NCBI RefSeq assembly: GCF_000732725.1
Contig: NZ_JPNB01000001.1
Span: 744,001 to 808,000, forward strand
Length of the DNA: 64,000 nucleotides
Origin: Kineothrix alysoides
GTDB lineage: Bacteria > Bacillota > Clostridia > Lachnospirales > Lachnospiraceae
Reading direction: 5' to 3'
The position numbers and the translations under genes are program-made. The notes under the pieces are model-generated. The model had not been told where the DNA came from. It saw nothing but the letters and a program-made list of their open reading frames with translations, and searched no databases. This document shows, piece after piece, positions 17,230 to 26,746 of this stretch. Within the stretch, counting starts at the first letter, position 1, and every line of letters starts with the position of its first letter.

Positions 17230-18867
17230 TTAATTATCATCCTCTTCGTTCTTATTCGTATATACGGTACGCTTTCTCGCCATTTCATCGCTGGCAAGAT
17301 ATTCGTCGTAGGTAGTGATTTTGTCGATGAGCTGTCCGCCCGGAAGGATTTCCATAATGCGGTTAGCCGTGGTCTGTACGAATTGGTGGTCGTGGCAGGC
17401 GAACAATTCCACACCCGGGAATTTAATAAGTCCGTTGTTGAGTGCAGTGATGGATTCCATGTCCAAATGGTTGGTAGGTTCATCTAAAATGAGGCAGTTA
17501 GATCCGCTGATCATCATTTTGGAGAGAAGGCACCTTACCTTTTCACCTCCGGAAAGAATCTTCACTTTCTTTACGCCGTCGTCTCCGGCAAAGAGCATAC
17601 GGCCTAAAAAGCCGCGCACATAGGTTACGTCTTTTACAGGAGAGTAGCCGGTCAGCCAGTCTACAATGGTGTAATCGTTGTCGAATTCCTTCGTGCTGTC
17701 TTTGGGAAAGTACGCCTGAGAGGTGGTGACGCCCCAACGGTAAGAACCTTCATCTGGCTCCAGCTCCCCGGTAAGAATCTGGAACAACGTCGTCTTCGCA
17801 AGCTCATTGCTGCCCACAAATGCTATTTTATCGTTATGTCCTACGATAAAGGAAATGTTGTCGAGTATTTTTTCACCGTCGATGGTCTTGGAAAGTCCCT
17901 CTACCATCAGTACTTCGTTGCCGATTTCGCGGTCGGGGCGGAAGTCTACATAAGGATATTTTCTGCTGGAGGGCTTGATGTCATCCAGCTCAATTTTTTC
18001 CAGGGCGCGCTTTCTGCTGGTAGCCTGTTTGGATTTTGAAGCGTTTGCGGAGAAACGGGAGATAAAGTCCTGAAGCTCTTTGATTTTCTCTTCCTTTTTC
18101 TTATTGGCTTCCTTCATCTGCTTGACGAGGAGCTGGCTGGATTCGTACCAGAAATCGTAGTTGCCGGCATAGAGCTGAATCTTGCCGTAGTCGATGTCTG
18201 CTGTATGTGTACATACCTTATTCAGGAAATAGCGGTCATGGGATACGACGATAACCGTATTTTCAAAGTCGATCAGGAAGTCCTCTAACCATGCGATAGC
18301 ATCCAGATCCAAATGGTTGGTAGGCTCGTCGAGAAGGAGGATGTCCGGACTGCCGAACAGAGCTTTTGCAAGAAGTATCTTTACTTTTTCACTTCCGTTC
18401 AGGCTTCCCATAACGGAGTAGTGAAGGCTCGTATCGATACCGAGACCGTTTAAGAGCATAGCGGCACTTGATTCAGCCTCCCAGCCGTCCATCTCGGCGA
18501 ATTCCGCTTCCAGCTCGCTGGCGCGGATACCGTCTTCATCGGAAAAATCTTCCTTTGCATAAATAGCGTCTTTTTCTTTCATAATCTGATAGAGACGCTC
18601 GTTACCCATGATGACAACATCCATAACGGTATATTCGTCATATTTGAAATGGTCCTGCTCCAGCACCGACAATCTCTGGCCGGGAGTGATGGCGATATCC
18701 CCGTTAGTAGTGTCCAGTTTGCCGGATAATATTTTGAGGAAGGTGGATTTGCCGGAGCCGTTGGCTCCTATCAATCCGTAACAGTTTCCTTCGGTAAACT
18801 TAATATTAACGTCTTCAAATAACGCCTTTTTTCCAATCCGTAACGTTACGTTGTTTGCACTTATCAT
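17230..18867 (-). CDS. ABC-F family ATPase (YbiT/YkpA type)
   Basis: A 545-residue soluble protein with two nucleotide-binding domains and no membrane segment, hence an ABC-F translation factor. Domain 1 has GANGSGKSTFLK and LLDEPTNHLDLDAIAW. Domain 2 has a non-standard Walker A, GSNELAKTTLF, with LSGGEKVRCLLSKMM and LDEPTNHLDMESI. The altered second P-loop is, as I recall, a trait of the YbiT/YkpA subgroup rather than a defect. The linker (about residues 250-300) is lysine- and glutamate-rich. It is likely ribosome-associated, and antibiotic resistance need not be involved. Confidence 0.93.
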   Translation of the reverse strand: MISANNVTLRIGKKALFEDVNIKFTEGNCYGLIGANGSGKSTFLKILSGKLDTTNGDIAITPGQRLSVLEQDHFKYDEYTVMDVVIMGNERLYQIMKEKDAIYAKEDFSDEDGIRASELEAEFAEMDGWEAESSAAMLLNGLGIDTSLHYSVMGSLNGSEKVKILLAKALFGSPDILLLDEPTNHLDLDAIAWLEDFLIDFENTVIVVSHDRYFLNKVCTHTADIDYGKIQLYAGNYDFWYESSQLLVKQMKEANKKKEEKIKELQDFISRFSANASKSKQATSRKRALEKIELDDIKPSSRKYPYVDFRPDREIGNEVLMVEGLSKTIDGEKILDNISFIVGHNDKIAFVGSNELAKTTLFQILTGELEPDEGSYRWGVTTSQAYFPKDSTKEFDNDYTIVDWLTGYSPVKDVTYVRGFLGRMLFAGDDGVKKVKILSGGEKVRCLLSKMMISGSNCLILDEPTNHLDMESITALNNGLIKFPGVELFACHDHQFVQTTANRIMEILPGGQLIDKITTYDEYLASDEMARKRTVYTNKNEEDDN

Positions 18868-18902
18868 TGTTATAAGCCTTTCTGAAAATTAATTTTATCA
18901 AT

Positions 18903-18994
18903 AGAGATGATTTCTGCTTCGCAGAGCGTATTAACATGCAAAATATTTGTATTGCAGAAATCATGCGTTGCTGAGAACAGAGTGAACAATAACG
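18903..18994. repeat. Structured intergenic repeat family B, copy 1
   Basis: The element begins AGAGATGATTTCTGCTTCGC and contains the inverted pair ATGATTTCTGC / GCAGAAATCATGCG, ending in GAGTGAACAATAACG. The same order of blocks occurs at 33138-33213. This copy carries about 15 extra bases in the central loop. The 301-base gap 18868-19168 that holds it has no other convincing feature. Confidence 0.8.
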
Positions 18995-19168
18995 ATTATC
19001 TCATCCTTTCTTATTGTACAGAAAATCAAAGATTTTGCAAGGGTTTCTTAGGATTGCGGTATATTTCCGGCGTATTTCACATAAATTTGACATGGATTTA
19101 TGGATAACTGCATGTTATGATAGGAATAGCATGTAGAAAGGCATAGAAAGAGGGAGGAATTTCACATC

Positions 19169-20479
19169 ATGAAATTAAATTATAGGAGAACGGTTCTGAT
19201 CGGACTGGCGTTTCTGTCCATATCCGGATTCTGGCAGATATACGACAGCATTATTCCGCTGATGCTCCAGAATACATTTCATCTGGGTGAGACATTGACG
19301 GGTACACTGATGGCTATGGATAACGTGCTGGCCATCTTTTTACTGCCGCTGTTCGGACTGCTTTCCGACAAGGCGGATACGAGAATAGGAAAAAGGATGC
19401 CGTTCATCGTGGGCGGAACCTTGCTGGCGGTAACCTTTCTTATGGTACTTCCTGCGGCGGACAACGAAGAAAACCTGATCTTATTTCTTGTGATTATGTT
19501 TGCGTTGTTGCTTTCCATGGGATTGTATCGTTCTCCTGCGATAGCGCTTATGCCGGATTTGACGCCGAATCGTTTGCGGAGCAAGGCGAATGCGATCATC
19601 AATCTGATGGGGGCTGTAGGCGGTGTCTATGCGCTGCTTATGATAAAGTTTCTGGTAGGCTCCGGTAAACGCCCGGATTATTTCCCACTGTTTGCCAGTG
19701 TAGGCGGACTCATGCTCGTCGCGGTCGCCATACTGTTTCTCACCGTTAGGGAGAAGAAGGTTGCGGCTTTGGTGGAAGCGGAGGTAAAGGCTTATGAGGC
19801 CGCAAGCGGAGAGATTATCGATGCGGCGGTGAAGGAGTCGGAAGAGGATGTTGTGAAGGAAGCTATGCCCAGAGATGTCAAGCGAAGCATGATTTTTCTG
19901 CTGGCTTCGATTTTTCTATGGTTTGCAGCCTATAATGCGGTGACCACCGCGTTTTCCAGATACACGGGAGTGGTGTGGAACATGGAAGGAGGCGGCTTTG
20001 CGGACTGTCTGATGGTAGCGACGGTGGCGGCCATACTCAGCTACATTCCCATCGGCAGCATTGCAAGCAGGATAGGACGTAAGAAGACGATAATGGGGGG
20101 CATCGTTCTGATGAGTGCCTGCTATTTCGCAGCGATATTCGCGGGCTCCTATCATTCTGCGATCAATATAGCCTTTGCCCTTATCGGTATAGGCTGGGCG
20201 GCCATCAATGTGAACTCCTATCCTATGATCGTTGAGATGAGTAAGGGGAGTGACATCGGCAAGTTCACGGGAACCTACTATACCTTTTCTATGGCTGCGC
20301 AAATATTTACTCCGATTCTGTCAGGCTTCTTATTGGAGCGCATATCTTATAGGACGTTGTTTCCATATGCGTTTTTATTTTCTGTGGCGGCCCTTCTTAC
20401 GATGACGCAGGTGCGCCATGGAGATTCCAAGCCGGAGAAAAAGAAGGCGGCATTGGAGAACTTCGATTTAGACGATTAA
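19169..20479 (+). CDS. MFS transporter, SLC45/GPH-like
   Basis: This 436-residue integral membrane protein has about twelve hydrophobic segments with a charged cytoplasmic loop near residues 195-235. The motif LFGLLSDKADTRIGKRMPFIVGG between helices 2 and 3 resembles the loop of the SLC45/sucrose and glycoside-pentoside-hexuronide cation symporters. The substrate is probably a sugar or glycoside. The gene has GGGAGG before the ATG and is followed after 27 bases by a GDPD gene, perhaps in the same transcript. Confidence 0.85.
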   Translation: MKLNYRRTVLIGLAFLSISGFWQIYDSIIPLMLQNTFHLGETLTGTLMAMDNVLAIFLLPLFGLLSDKADTRIGKRMPFIVGGTLLAVTFLMVLPAADNEENLILFLVIMFALLLSMGLYRSPAIALMPDLTPNRLRSKANAIINLMGAVGGVYALLMIKFLVGSGKRPDYFPLFASVGGLMLVAVAILFLTVREKKVAALVEAEVKAYEAASGEIIDAAVKESEEDVVKEAMPRDVKRSMIFLLASIFLWFAAYNAVTTAFSRYTGVVWNMEGGGFADCLMVATVAAILSYIPIGSIASRIGRKKTIMGGIVLMSACYFAAIFAGSYHSAINIAFALIGIGWAAINVNSYPMIVEMSKGSDIGKFTGTYYTFSMAAQIFTPILSGFLLERISYRTLFPYAFLFSVAALLTMTQVRHGDSKPEKKKAALENFDLDD

Positions 20480-20506
20480 ATTTTAAATGATACGAAGGAC
20501 AGAAAA

Positions 20507-21322
20507 ATGACAGTGATAATCAGCATTATAATAATTTTAGCAGTACTATATTTATTGGCTATTATGCCTCGCATGGTGCATAAGCCTGATAAGACTCCTT
20601 TTATGGGAGTCTTATACGCGCATAGAGGGCTGCATGATAACGAAGGAGATGCCCCTGAAAATTCATTGAAGGCATTAAAAAAGGCGATAGACAGAGGCTT
20701 TGGGGTAGAACTTGACGTGCAGCTTACCAAAGATAGGATACCTGTCGTATTTCATGATTTCACGCTTAAGAGAGTATGCGGTGCGGAGGGGAAGGTTTCG
20801 GATTATACGTACGAAGAGCTTTTGCAGTTCCATCTTTGTCGTTCTGAGGAGAAGATACCGAGGTTTGAAGATTTTCTGAAGCTGGCGGGCGGAAAAGTTC
20901 CGTTGATCGTGGAACTTAAAATTGAATGGACAGATATTTCTGTCTGCGAGCTGGCGGACGGACTGCTGAAGGAATATAAAGGTGCCTATTGCATAGAATC
21001 CTTTAATCCTCTTGGGCTTATCTGGTATAGGAAGCACCGTAAGGAGGTTATGCGGGGACAGCTTTCGGATGTATTTAAGAAGGAAGAAGGGCTGAAGGGG
21101 CCGCTGTACTTTTCTTTGGAGCATTTACTGCTAAACTGTGTAACGAAACCGGACTTTATTGCATATAATCATAAATACCATAGAATGCCGTCCAGACAGA
21201 TATGCAGAAGGCTGTACAGGAATCTTGCGGTGGCTTGGACAATAAAGACACAGCAACAGCTCGATATGAGAAAGAAAGACTTCGATTTATTTATTTTCGA
21301 TAGCTTTGTTCCTAAAAAATAA
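20507..21322 (+). CDS. Glycerophosphodiester phosphodiesterase, membrane-anchored
   Basis: The 271-residue protein starts with a hydrophobic helix (residues 3-22) and continues with a GDPD TIM barrel. Catalytic and metal residues are visible in AHRGLHDN, ENSL, VELDVQLTKD and VVFHDF. It would release glycerol-3-phosphate from glycerophosphodiesters, presumably at the membrane. GAAGGA lies 8 bases before the ATG. The next gene starts 7 bases after the stop. Confidence 0.92.
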   Translation: MTVIISIIIILAVLYLLAIMPRMVHKPDKTPFMGVLYAHRGLHDNEGDAPENSLKALKKAIDRGFGVELDVQLTKDRIPVVFHDFTLKRVCGAEGKVSDYTYEELLQFHLCRSEEKIPRFEDFLKLAGGKVPLIVELKIEWTDISVCELADGLLKEYKGAYCIESFNPLGLIWYRKHRKEVMRGQLSDVFKKEEGLKGPLYFSLEHLLLNCVTKPDFIAYNHKYHRMPSRQICRRLYRNLAVAWTIKTQQQLDMRKKDFDLFIFDSFVPKK

Positions 21323-21329
21323 GGATGAA

Positions 21330-22121
21330 ATGAAAGAGGATGCAAAGTTTCCGGATGTTGGGCGGAGGAGAAAAAATGGCGGCGCGAGGGAAGAGGTAAA
21401 AGATGACGCCGGAGAGGGAAAAGAAGAGGCAGAGGAGGGGAATGACGCGGGAAAGCAGACAATAAATATTACCTTTGAAGAGAAAACAGAGGAATATACC
21501 GCGAAAGATAAGACGCTACTCCTTACGATCAAGGAGACCATACCTACGGTGGATATTGCCGGAAACAAAGAGGCTTCACAGGCGATCAACGAGTATATCA
21601 GAAGCTTTAATTTGCATGGAATGTCCGTAGAGGATGCAAAGAAATGGGCGGAGGAAGATTATATAACGAGAGGCAAGGACAACTGGTACGGTTATGGTAT
21701 GGAAACGGTCTTTTCCTTAAACAGGGCCGATGAAACGGTTATCAGCTTTCTGGTGAGTGCCTCATCCTATATGGGAGGAGCTCATCCCAATACGCTGGAG
21801 GCAGCGCTGAACTTCGATCCTAAGACGGGAAAACGGCTGACGCTTGCCGATGTAACTACGGATGAAAAGACGGCGGTTAAGGAAATCGTGAATGCTATTC
21901 TCCAACAGACGAAGCAGGAGAAATATTCCGGTATGTTTTTTGAAGGATATGAAAGCAGTGTTGGAGATTTGTTAACGGAGGATACTTGGTATCTGGGAAA
22001 AGACGGTTTTCATATCATTGGGAATGAGTATATTATTTCGCCTCATGCGGCGGGGATTTTGAATTTTATGATTCCTTATGCGGAGGCCGGCTTTCTGAAG
22101 GAGAAGTACAGAGTCTCTTGA
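21330..22121 (+). CDS. DUF4163/DUF3298 (RsiV-like) domain protein lacking a visible signal peptide
   Basis: The 263-residue protein has a highly charged N-terminus (Lys, Glu, Asp-rich through about residue 45), a DUF4163-like stretch and a DUF3298 domain with SSYMGGAHPNTLEAALNFD and GKRLTLADV. Relatives such as RsiV or PdaC are secreted or membrane-anchored. Here I see no hydrophobic N-terminal segment in any nearby frame. The start at 21330 follows AAGG by five bases; upstream in-frame codons overlap the GDPD gene. The missing secretion signal may mean loss of function or a cytoplasmic variant. Confidence 0.78.
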   Translation: MKEDAKFPDVGRRRKNGGAREEVKDDAGEGKEEAEEGNDAGKQTINITFEEKTEEYTAKDKTLLLTIKETIPTVDIAGNKEASQAINEYIRSFNLHGMSVEDAKKWAEEDYITRGKDNWYGYGMETVFSLNRADETVISFLVSASSYMGGAHPNTLEAALNFDPKTGKRLTLADVTTDEKTAVKEIVNAILQQTKQEKYSGMFFEGYESSVGDLLTEDTWYLGKDGFHIIGNEYIISPHAAGILNFMIPYAEAGFLKEKYRVS

Positions 22122-22234
22122 AATGGGGAGTCATTAAGCTGTGAGAAATTTTCTTCGGCAGTTTTGGGTTCTGTTAGAGGATTGCAAAAGATTATGGAGA
22201 ATGATTCAATATACGTAATGGATAGGGGGATTGG

Positions 22235-23293
22235 ATGGAGCGAAGTACAGATATTAGAAACAGGGCTTTTCATTATATTAGTATAATGACGTTTTTTCTT
22301 TCAATCATGTGTGTGGTTGGGAATGCGATAACGAAGTATCCGATGAGCGCTAATTATAAATGGTTTTATTTGCTGCTTGTTTCGGCTTTGTCTATTTTAG
22401 GGAGTAAGAGTGTTTATGAGTCTTATTTGCAATTATTTCTCAGTCTGAATATTATTCTGGTAATTCTGCCTATTGGGTGGCTGAACGGCGGGAGAGGGAA
22501 CAGCAGTGCTACTGCGTATTTGTTCCTGATTATGATAGGTATTATTCTTCTTTATGAGAACAGGCTTAGAAAGATACTCTTGGTTATTTTGGGACTGACG
22601 GTAGCGGTTTTGTTTTATATTGAGTATCGGTTTCCTGAGATATTGAAGATTTACGATTATGATATGCTGTTTAAGGATAGGCTTATACAGATTCCGATAA
22701 CTTTGGTTGGGGGTTTTCTTATCCTTACCCTATATTCCGATACATATATTAGGGAGAGGGAGAAGCTCAATGAGTATAGTATACAGCTTCGGGAAGCGAA
22801 TGAGAAACTGGAGTATCTGGCGAGCAAGGATGTTCTTACCAATATTAGCAATAGGCGTATTTTCGATATAAAGCTGGAAGGGATTATAGACACCAGAGAG
22901 CATTTCTCAAAAGAAATCTATATCGTGCTGTTCGATGTGGACTTGTTCAAGGAAATAAATGATAGTTACGGGCACAGCACAGGGGATAGGGTGTTAAGCG
23001 AGATTGCCAAGGGCCTAAATCCGCTGTTGAATAAAGAATCCCTGCTTTCCAGGTGGGGAGGAGATGAATTTTCCATCATTTATTATGGCTCTGAGGAAGG
23101 TGTGCTCAGTACGATCGATAAACTGAATAAAATATTGAAGAGAATAAGGCTGGGAAATGATAAGGAAGTAACGGTAAGCATAGGAATAACCAAGATGCAG
23201 GAAACAGATACTATGAGCAAGGTGTTCAAAAGAGTGGATAAAGGACTGTATAAATCGAAATCAGAGGGTAGGAACAGGTATTCTATCATATAG
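22235..23293 (+). CDS. Membrane diguanylate cyclase (GGDEF)
   Basis: The 352-residue protein has about six N-terminal hydrophobic helices (residues 12-165), a short coiled linker (REKLNEYSIQLREANEKLEYL) and a C-terminal GGDEF domain. The active loop is intact as RWGGDEFSIIY, with DVDLFKEINDSYGHSTGD before it, so synthesis of cyclic di-GMP is expected. No RxxD inhibitory site is seen five residues before GGDEF. The signal sensed by the membrane part is unknown. A 113-base gap upstream holds no gene. Confidence 0.93.
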   Translation: MERSTDIRNRAFHYISIMTFFLSIMCVVGNAITKYPMSANYKWFYLLLVSALSILGSKSVYESYLQLFLSLNIILVILPIGWLNGGRGNSSATAYLFLIMIGIILLYENRLRKILLVILGLTVAVLFYIEYRFPEILKIYDYDMLFKDRLIQIPITLVGGFLILTLYSDTYIREREKLNEYSIQLREANEKLEYLASKDVLTNISNRRIFDIKLEGIIDTREHFSKEIYIVLFDVDLFKEINDSYGHSTGDRVLSEIAKGLNPLLNKESLLSRWGGDEFSIIYYGSEEGVLSTIDKLNKILKRIRLGNDKEVTVSIGITKMQETDTMSKVFKRVDKGLYKSKSEGRNRYSII

Positions 23294-23300
23294 TTGTTGC

Positions 23301-24182
23301 TTATTGCTTTTGGAAGGCCTTGGGAGAAATTCCATAGGTCTTTTTAAAGATTCTGCAGAAATATCCTACATTATCGAAGCCGGTGCTCAAAGCGACGGCG
23401 GTAACCGTGCTCTTAGTCGTTGACAGCGCTTCTCTCGCCCGATTTAAACGGTATTCGATCAAGTAATTGACGGGAGTCGTCTGTACGCCGAAATGGAAAC
23501 AGCGAAGTGCCTCACTTTTGCTTATATTGGCAGAAGAGGCAATATCTTCGAGGGATATCTTTCTGGAATATTCTTCGGATATGAATTGCAGCATTATTTG
23601 TAAACGGGGCTGTATGAAAATATTTCCTTCTGAGCTTTTCTGGGACAAAGAGCTTTGTATCTGGACAAATAATCCGGACCACATGGAACAGATAAGTGTT
23701 TGTAAGGTCAGCTCCCTCATCAGCGCATTTGCCTGCGCTTCTTCATAAATACGGCGCAGTGTATTCAAAATATCCGCCTGCCATGCAACATCGGACTTTA
23801 ATAAGACGTAAGAGCAGCTGGAGGATATGACGGGATATACATATTTCTTATATATGAGCGATGAACCGGGAGCGATGAACTCGGGGTTGAACAAAATATT
23901 AGGCATGTGTCCGGTGGCGGGTGATTCGAAACGATGGATAATTCCGCTGTTTATAAACATACCGTCGCCGGCATGGATGCGGATACGCTCATTTCCGATC
24001 AGGCAGTCAATAGGGCCCTGTTCTACAAAAAATATCTCAATTTCGTTGTGCCAGTGCCACTCCACATATTGCTTATTGAATTTCTTAATATCGTCAAAGT
24101 AATATTCGAATTGAAAGTCTGCGCTTCCATGAGTTCTCGTTTCCCGTAAGGTATCGTCCGTGATGATTTCTGTGACCTGCAT
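23301..24182 (-). CDS. AraC-family regulator with N-terminal cupin domain
   Basis: The 293-residue protein has an N-terminal cupin ligand-binding region (WHWHNEIEIFFVEQG, GDGMFINSGIIHRF) and two C-terminal helix-turn-helix motifs (SLEDIASSANISKSEALRCF and VTAVALSTGFDNVGYFCRIFKKTYGISPKAF). The start at 24182 is preferred because GGGAG lies 8 bases upstream and a good promoter lies between it and the more distal in-frame start at 24344. It is divergent from an MFS transporter gene, its likely target. Cupin-type AraC proteins usually respond to sugars. Confidence 0.92.
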   Translation of the reverse strand: MQVTEIITDDTLRETRTHGSADFQFEYYFDDIKKFNKQYVEWHWHNEIEIFFVEQGPIDCLIGNERIRIHAGDGMFINSGIIHRFESPATGHMPNILFNPEFIAPGSSLIYKKYVYPVISSSCSYVLLKSDVAWQADILNTLRRIYEEAQANALMRELTLQTLICSMWSGLFVQIQSSLSQKSSEGNIFIQPRLQIMLQFISEEYSRKISLEDIASSANISKSEALRCFHFGVQTTPVNYLIEYRLNRAREALSTTKSTVTAVALSTGFDNVGYFCRIFKKTYGISPKAFQKQ

Positions 24183-24257
24183 AACGTATGCTCCCTTTTC
24201 TTTTGAGGTTTCTTTTGCATCTTTTAAGACATCTTTTATATTGTTTGGAGATATTGT

Positions 24258-24286
24258 ATCATAAATTGAAGAAATAATGCAAACAA
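24258..24286 (-). promoter_or_regulatory. Predicted sigma-A promoter of the AraC-type gene
   Basis: Read on the minus strand, TTGTTT (bases 24286-24281) and TATGAT (24263-24258) are separated by 17 bases. It lies 75 bases upstream of the chosen start and downstream of the longer alternative start. Confidence 0.55.
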
Positions 24287-24365
24287 TGAAGATGAAGGCT
24301 GTGATATAATGCAAAAACGTGTGACGGACATGAGATAAAACCAAGAGAGAACGAGGACCGGCTTT

Positions 24366-25547
24366 ATGAAAAACGGCTATAAGAAAACGATTAACGCCTG
24401 CTTCATCGCATATGTAGTGCAGGCGATTGTAAATAATTTTGTTCCGCTGCTATTTCTGACCTTTCAAAACAGCTACGAAATACCCCTTGCAAAAATCACC
24501 ATGCTCATCACCATCAATTTCGGAATCCAGCTTCTGGTGGACATGCTATCCGTGGGATTTGTGGATAAAATCGGCTATCGGGCATCTATGTTACTCGCCC
24601 ATATCTTTGTGGCTGTCGGTTTGGTGTCCCTTACTGTATTGCCGGGGTTATTTTCGGATCCGTTTGTCGGGCTGCTCATGGCAGTAATTATTTATGCGAT
24701 AGGCGGCGGAATTCTTGAAGTGCTTGTAAGTCCGGTGATGGAGGCCTGCCCCACGGATAATAAAGAAAAGGCTATGAGTTTGCTGCATTCCTTCTATTGC
24801 TGGGGGCATGTGGGAGTAGTTTTGATTTCCACCATATTCTTCCGGGCGTTCGGCATTTCTAACTGGAAGCTGTTAGCGTTGGTATGGGCGATTATTCCGA
24901 TTATAAATGCTGTGATATTTGCGAAGGCTCCTATCGCCTCACTCATTGAGGAAGGTGAAACAGGGCTGACGATAAAAGAGCTGTTTTCCAAGAAAATATT
25001 CTGGGTTCTTATGCTTATGATGGTATGCGCAGGAGCCAGTGAGCAGGCGGTTAGTCAGTGGGCATCCACTTTTGCGGAAAACGGTTTGGGAGTGAGCAAG
25101 ACGGTGGGAGATTTGGCGGGGCCGATGTCTTTTGCCGCGATGATGGGTATATCGAGAGTATTTTATGGAAAATACGGTGAAAAGATTAATCTGGATCGTT
25201 TTATGAGTTACAGCGTTCTGTTGTGTGCGGCCTCCTATTTGTGCATATCGCTCATACCCGTTCCGGCGCTGGGACTGGTAGGCTGTGCCCTGTGCGGACT
25301 TTCGGTGGGAATTCTCTGGCCGGGTACGTTCAGCAAAGCGGCAGCGGCCATACGGGGCGGCGGCACGGCGATGTTCGCGATGCTGGCGCTGGCAGGCGAT
25401 TTGGGCTGTTCAGGCGGTCCTACGGTGGTAGGAATGGTTTCCAGCTATTTCGGTGACAATTTGAAAATCGGCATTTTGGCAGCGATTGTATTCCCTATTC
25501 TGTTACTTTTTGGAATTGCGTGGAGCAGGAAATTGAAAGAAGCATAA
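24366..25547 (+). CDS. MFS transporter
   Basis: This 393-residue protein has about twelve transmembrane helices and belongs to the major facilitator superfamily, resembling FucP/sugar-type transporters in clostridia. The first helices (NACFIAYVVQAIVNNFVPLLFLTF) and the VGFVDKIGYR loop between helices 2 and 3 are visible. It is transcribed divergently from the cupin-AraC regulator across 183 bases, which suggests regulation by that protein and possibly a sugar substrate. A TATAAT at 24305-24310 may be its -10 box, but no good -35 is seen. Confidence 0.88.
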   Translation: MKNGYKKTINACFIAYVVQAIVNNFVPLLFLTFQNSYEIPLAKITMLITINFGIQLLVDMLSVGFVDKIGYRASMLLAHIFVAVGLVSLTVLPGLFSDPFVGLLMAVIIYAIGGGILEVLVSPVMEACPTDNKEKAMSLLHSFYCWGHVGVVLISTIFFRAFGISNWKLLALVWAIIPIINAVIFAKAPIASLIEEGETGLTIKELFSKKIFWVLMLMMVCAGASEQAVSQWASTFAENGLGVSKTVGDLAGPMSFAAMMGISRVFYGKYGEKINLDRFMSYSVLLCAASYLCISLIPVPALGLVGCALCGLSVGILWPGTFSKAAAAIRGGGTAMFAMLALAGDLGCSGGPTVVGMVSSYFGDNLKIGILAAIVFPILLLFGIAWSRKLKEA

Positions 25548-25567
25548 AACAAGCATAAAATAAGCGT

Positions 25568-25595
25568 TTGCTTTTCTTTTATCATTTGGTATAAT
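25568..25595 (+). promoter_or_regulatory. Predicted promoter of the LacI-type gene
   Basis: TTGCTT (25568-25573) and TATAAT (25590-25595) are 16 bases apart, about 70 bases before the regulator start. No copy of the long palindromic operator found at 27790 occurs here. Confidence 0.55.
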
Positions 25596-25666
25596 TATGT
25601 CATTTCAAAATACAGAATTTAATTTATATCTTTTAACTAATTAGCGGTGTGAGGTAAGGAATAGCG

Positions 25667-26680
25667 ATGATCACAATCAAAGAAATGGCTCAAATGCTCG
25701 ATATCAGTACTACTACCGTATCAAATGTAATACATGGAAAAACGGGGGAAGTTTCTTCTGCTACGATAGAAAAGGTAAGGCGGCTGATAGAAGAATATGA
25801 TTATGTTCCGAATATTAATGCCAGAAATCTCGCGAGAAACGAATCGGGAATTATTGGACTGGCAATGAAGACGAATCGGGATAAATATGAAAATTTCATT
25901 AAAGATCCGTTTGCAGGAGAACTGACAGGAGCTGTTGAGAGCTGTGTCAGGGCAAAGGGATATTTTATTATGCTGTATATATCAGATGATATTTCCGAGA
26001 TAATAAATTCAGTTGCCAGTTGGAATGTGGATGGGCTGATATTGTTCGGGATTGCCAAAGAGGATGGGATACTGCTGAAAAAGAGAGTTAAAAAACCTAT
26101 GGTTTTTGTGGACTGTTATATCGAAGATTCCATATTTGAATATGTAAATGTGGGGATTGAAGACAGAAAAGGATGCTATGAAATTACAAAGCATTTAATT
26201 TCCAAAGGCCATAAAAAAATTGCATATCTTGCGGATAACTGTGAGGGCGGTGACTATGAACGTTTTAAAGGCTTTAAGGATGCGATAACGGAGGCCGGAA
26301 TTTCCTACGATGAAGAGGATTTTATTATGCTTCGGCCAAACGGTGCGGATTTATCTTTGCTTCTGGCTGATGTGCACCGTAGGGTCAAGTCTTATACCGC
26401 TTTTGTATGTGCGTCCGATTATTACGCGGTACACATAATAAATTATCTGAAAGATCATGGAGTCAGTATACCTGAGGACATATCTATCGTTGGATTTGAC
26501 GACAATGAGTACAGCAGAATGGTAAGGCCGGCATTAACGACAGTTCATCAGGATATTTCCCAAAAAGGTGGCATTGCCGTAGAAAAGCTGTTTCAAATGA
26601 TCCATGAAGAGGATTATGGAGAAAATTATACGCGGCTTCCGGTATATGTAGTGGAACGGGATTCTGTAAAAGAGGTTTGA
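25667..26680 (+). CDS. LacI-family transcriptional regulator
   Basis: The 337-residue protein has the N-terminal LacI helix-turn-helix and hinge (TIKEMAQMLDISTTTVSNVI and IEEYDYVPNINARNLARNESG) and a periplasmic-binding-like effector domain (FVCASDYYAVHI, EDISIVGFDDNEYSRMVRPALTTV). It lies upstream of the alpha/beta hydrolase and the binding-protein/permease/GH13 operon. The two perfect palindromes at 27790 and 27945 are the obvious candidate operators. An alpha-glucoside or its metabolite is the likely inducer, by inference. Confidence 0.95.
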   Translation: MITIKEMAQMLDISTTTVSNVIHGKTGEVSSATIEKVRRLIEEYDYVPNINARNLARNESGIIGLAMKTNRDKYENFIKDPFAGELTGAVESCVRAKGYFIMLYISDDISEIINSVASWNVDGLILFGIAKEDGILLKKRVKKPMVFVDCYIEDSIFEYVNVGIEDRKGCYEITKHLISKGHKKIAYLADNCEGGDYERFKGFKDAITEAGISYDEEDFIMLRPNGADLSLLLADVHRRVKSYTAFVCASDYYAVHIINYLKDHGVSIPEDISIVGFDDNEYSRMVRPALTTVHQDISQKGGIAVEKLFQMIHEEDYGENYTRLPVYVVERDSVKEV

Positions 26681-26746
26681 TAATTAATTGATAAAGAATA
26701 CACATATTATTGAAGCCATTTTGTTTGCTCCAGGGAGGAGAGGCAC

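Noticed and set aside
17230-18867. Inactivated second P-loop in the ABC-F protein
   Set aside because: GSNELAKTT appears to be characteristic of the YbiT/YkpA subgroup, and the rest of domain 2 is intact, so it is not evidence for decay.
19087-19121. TTGACA and TATGAT upstream of the SLC45-like gene
   Set aside because: The 23-base spacing is too long for a sigma-A promoter, so I do not list it.
24183-24344. N-terminal extension of the AraC-type protein with a hydrophobic segment
   Set aside because: A good ribosome binding site precedes the start at 24182, and a promoter (24258-24286) lies inside the putative extension, so the longer form is unlikely.
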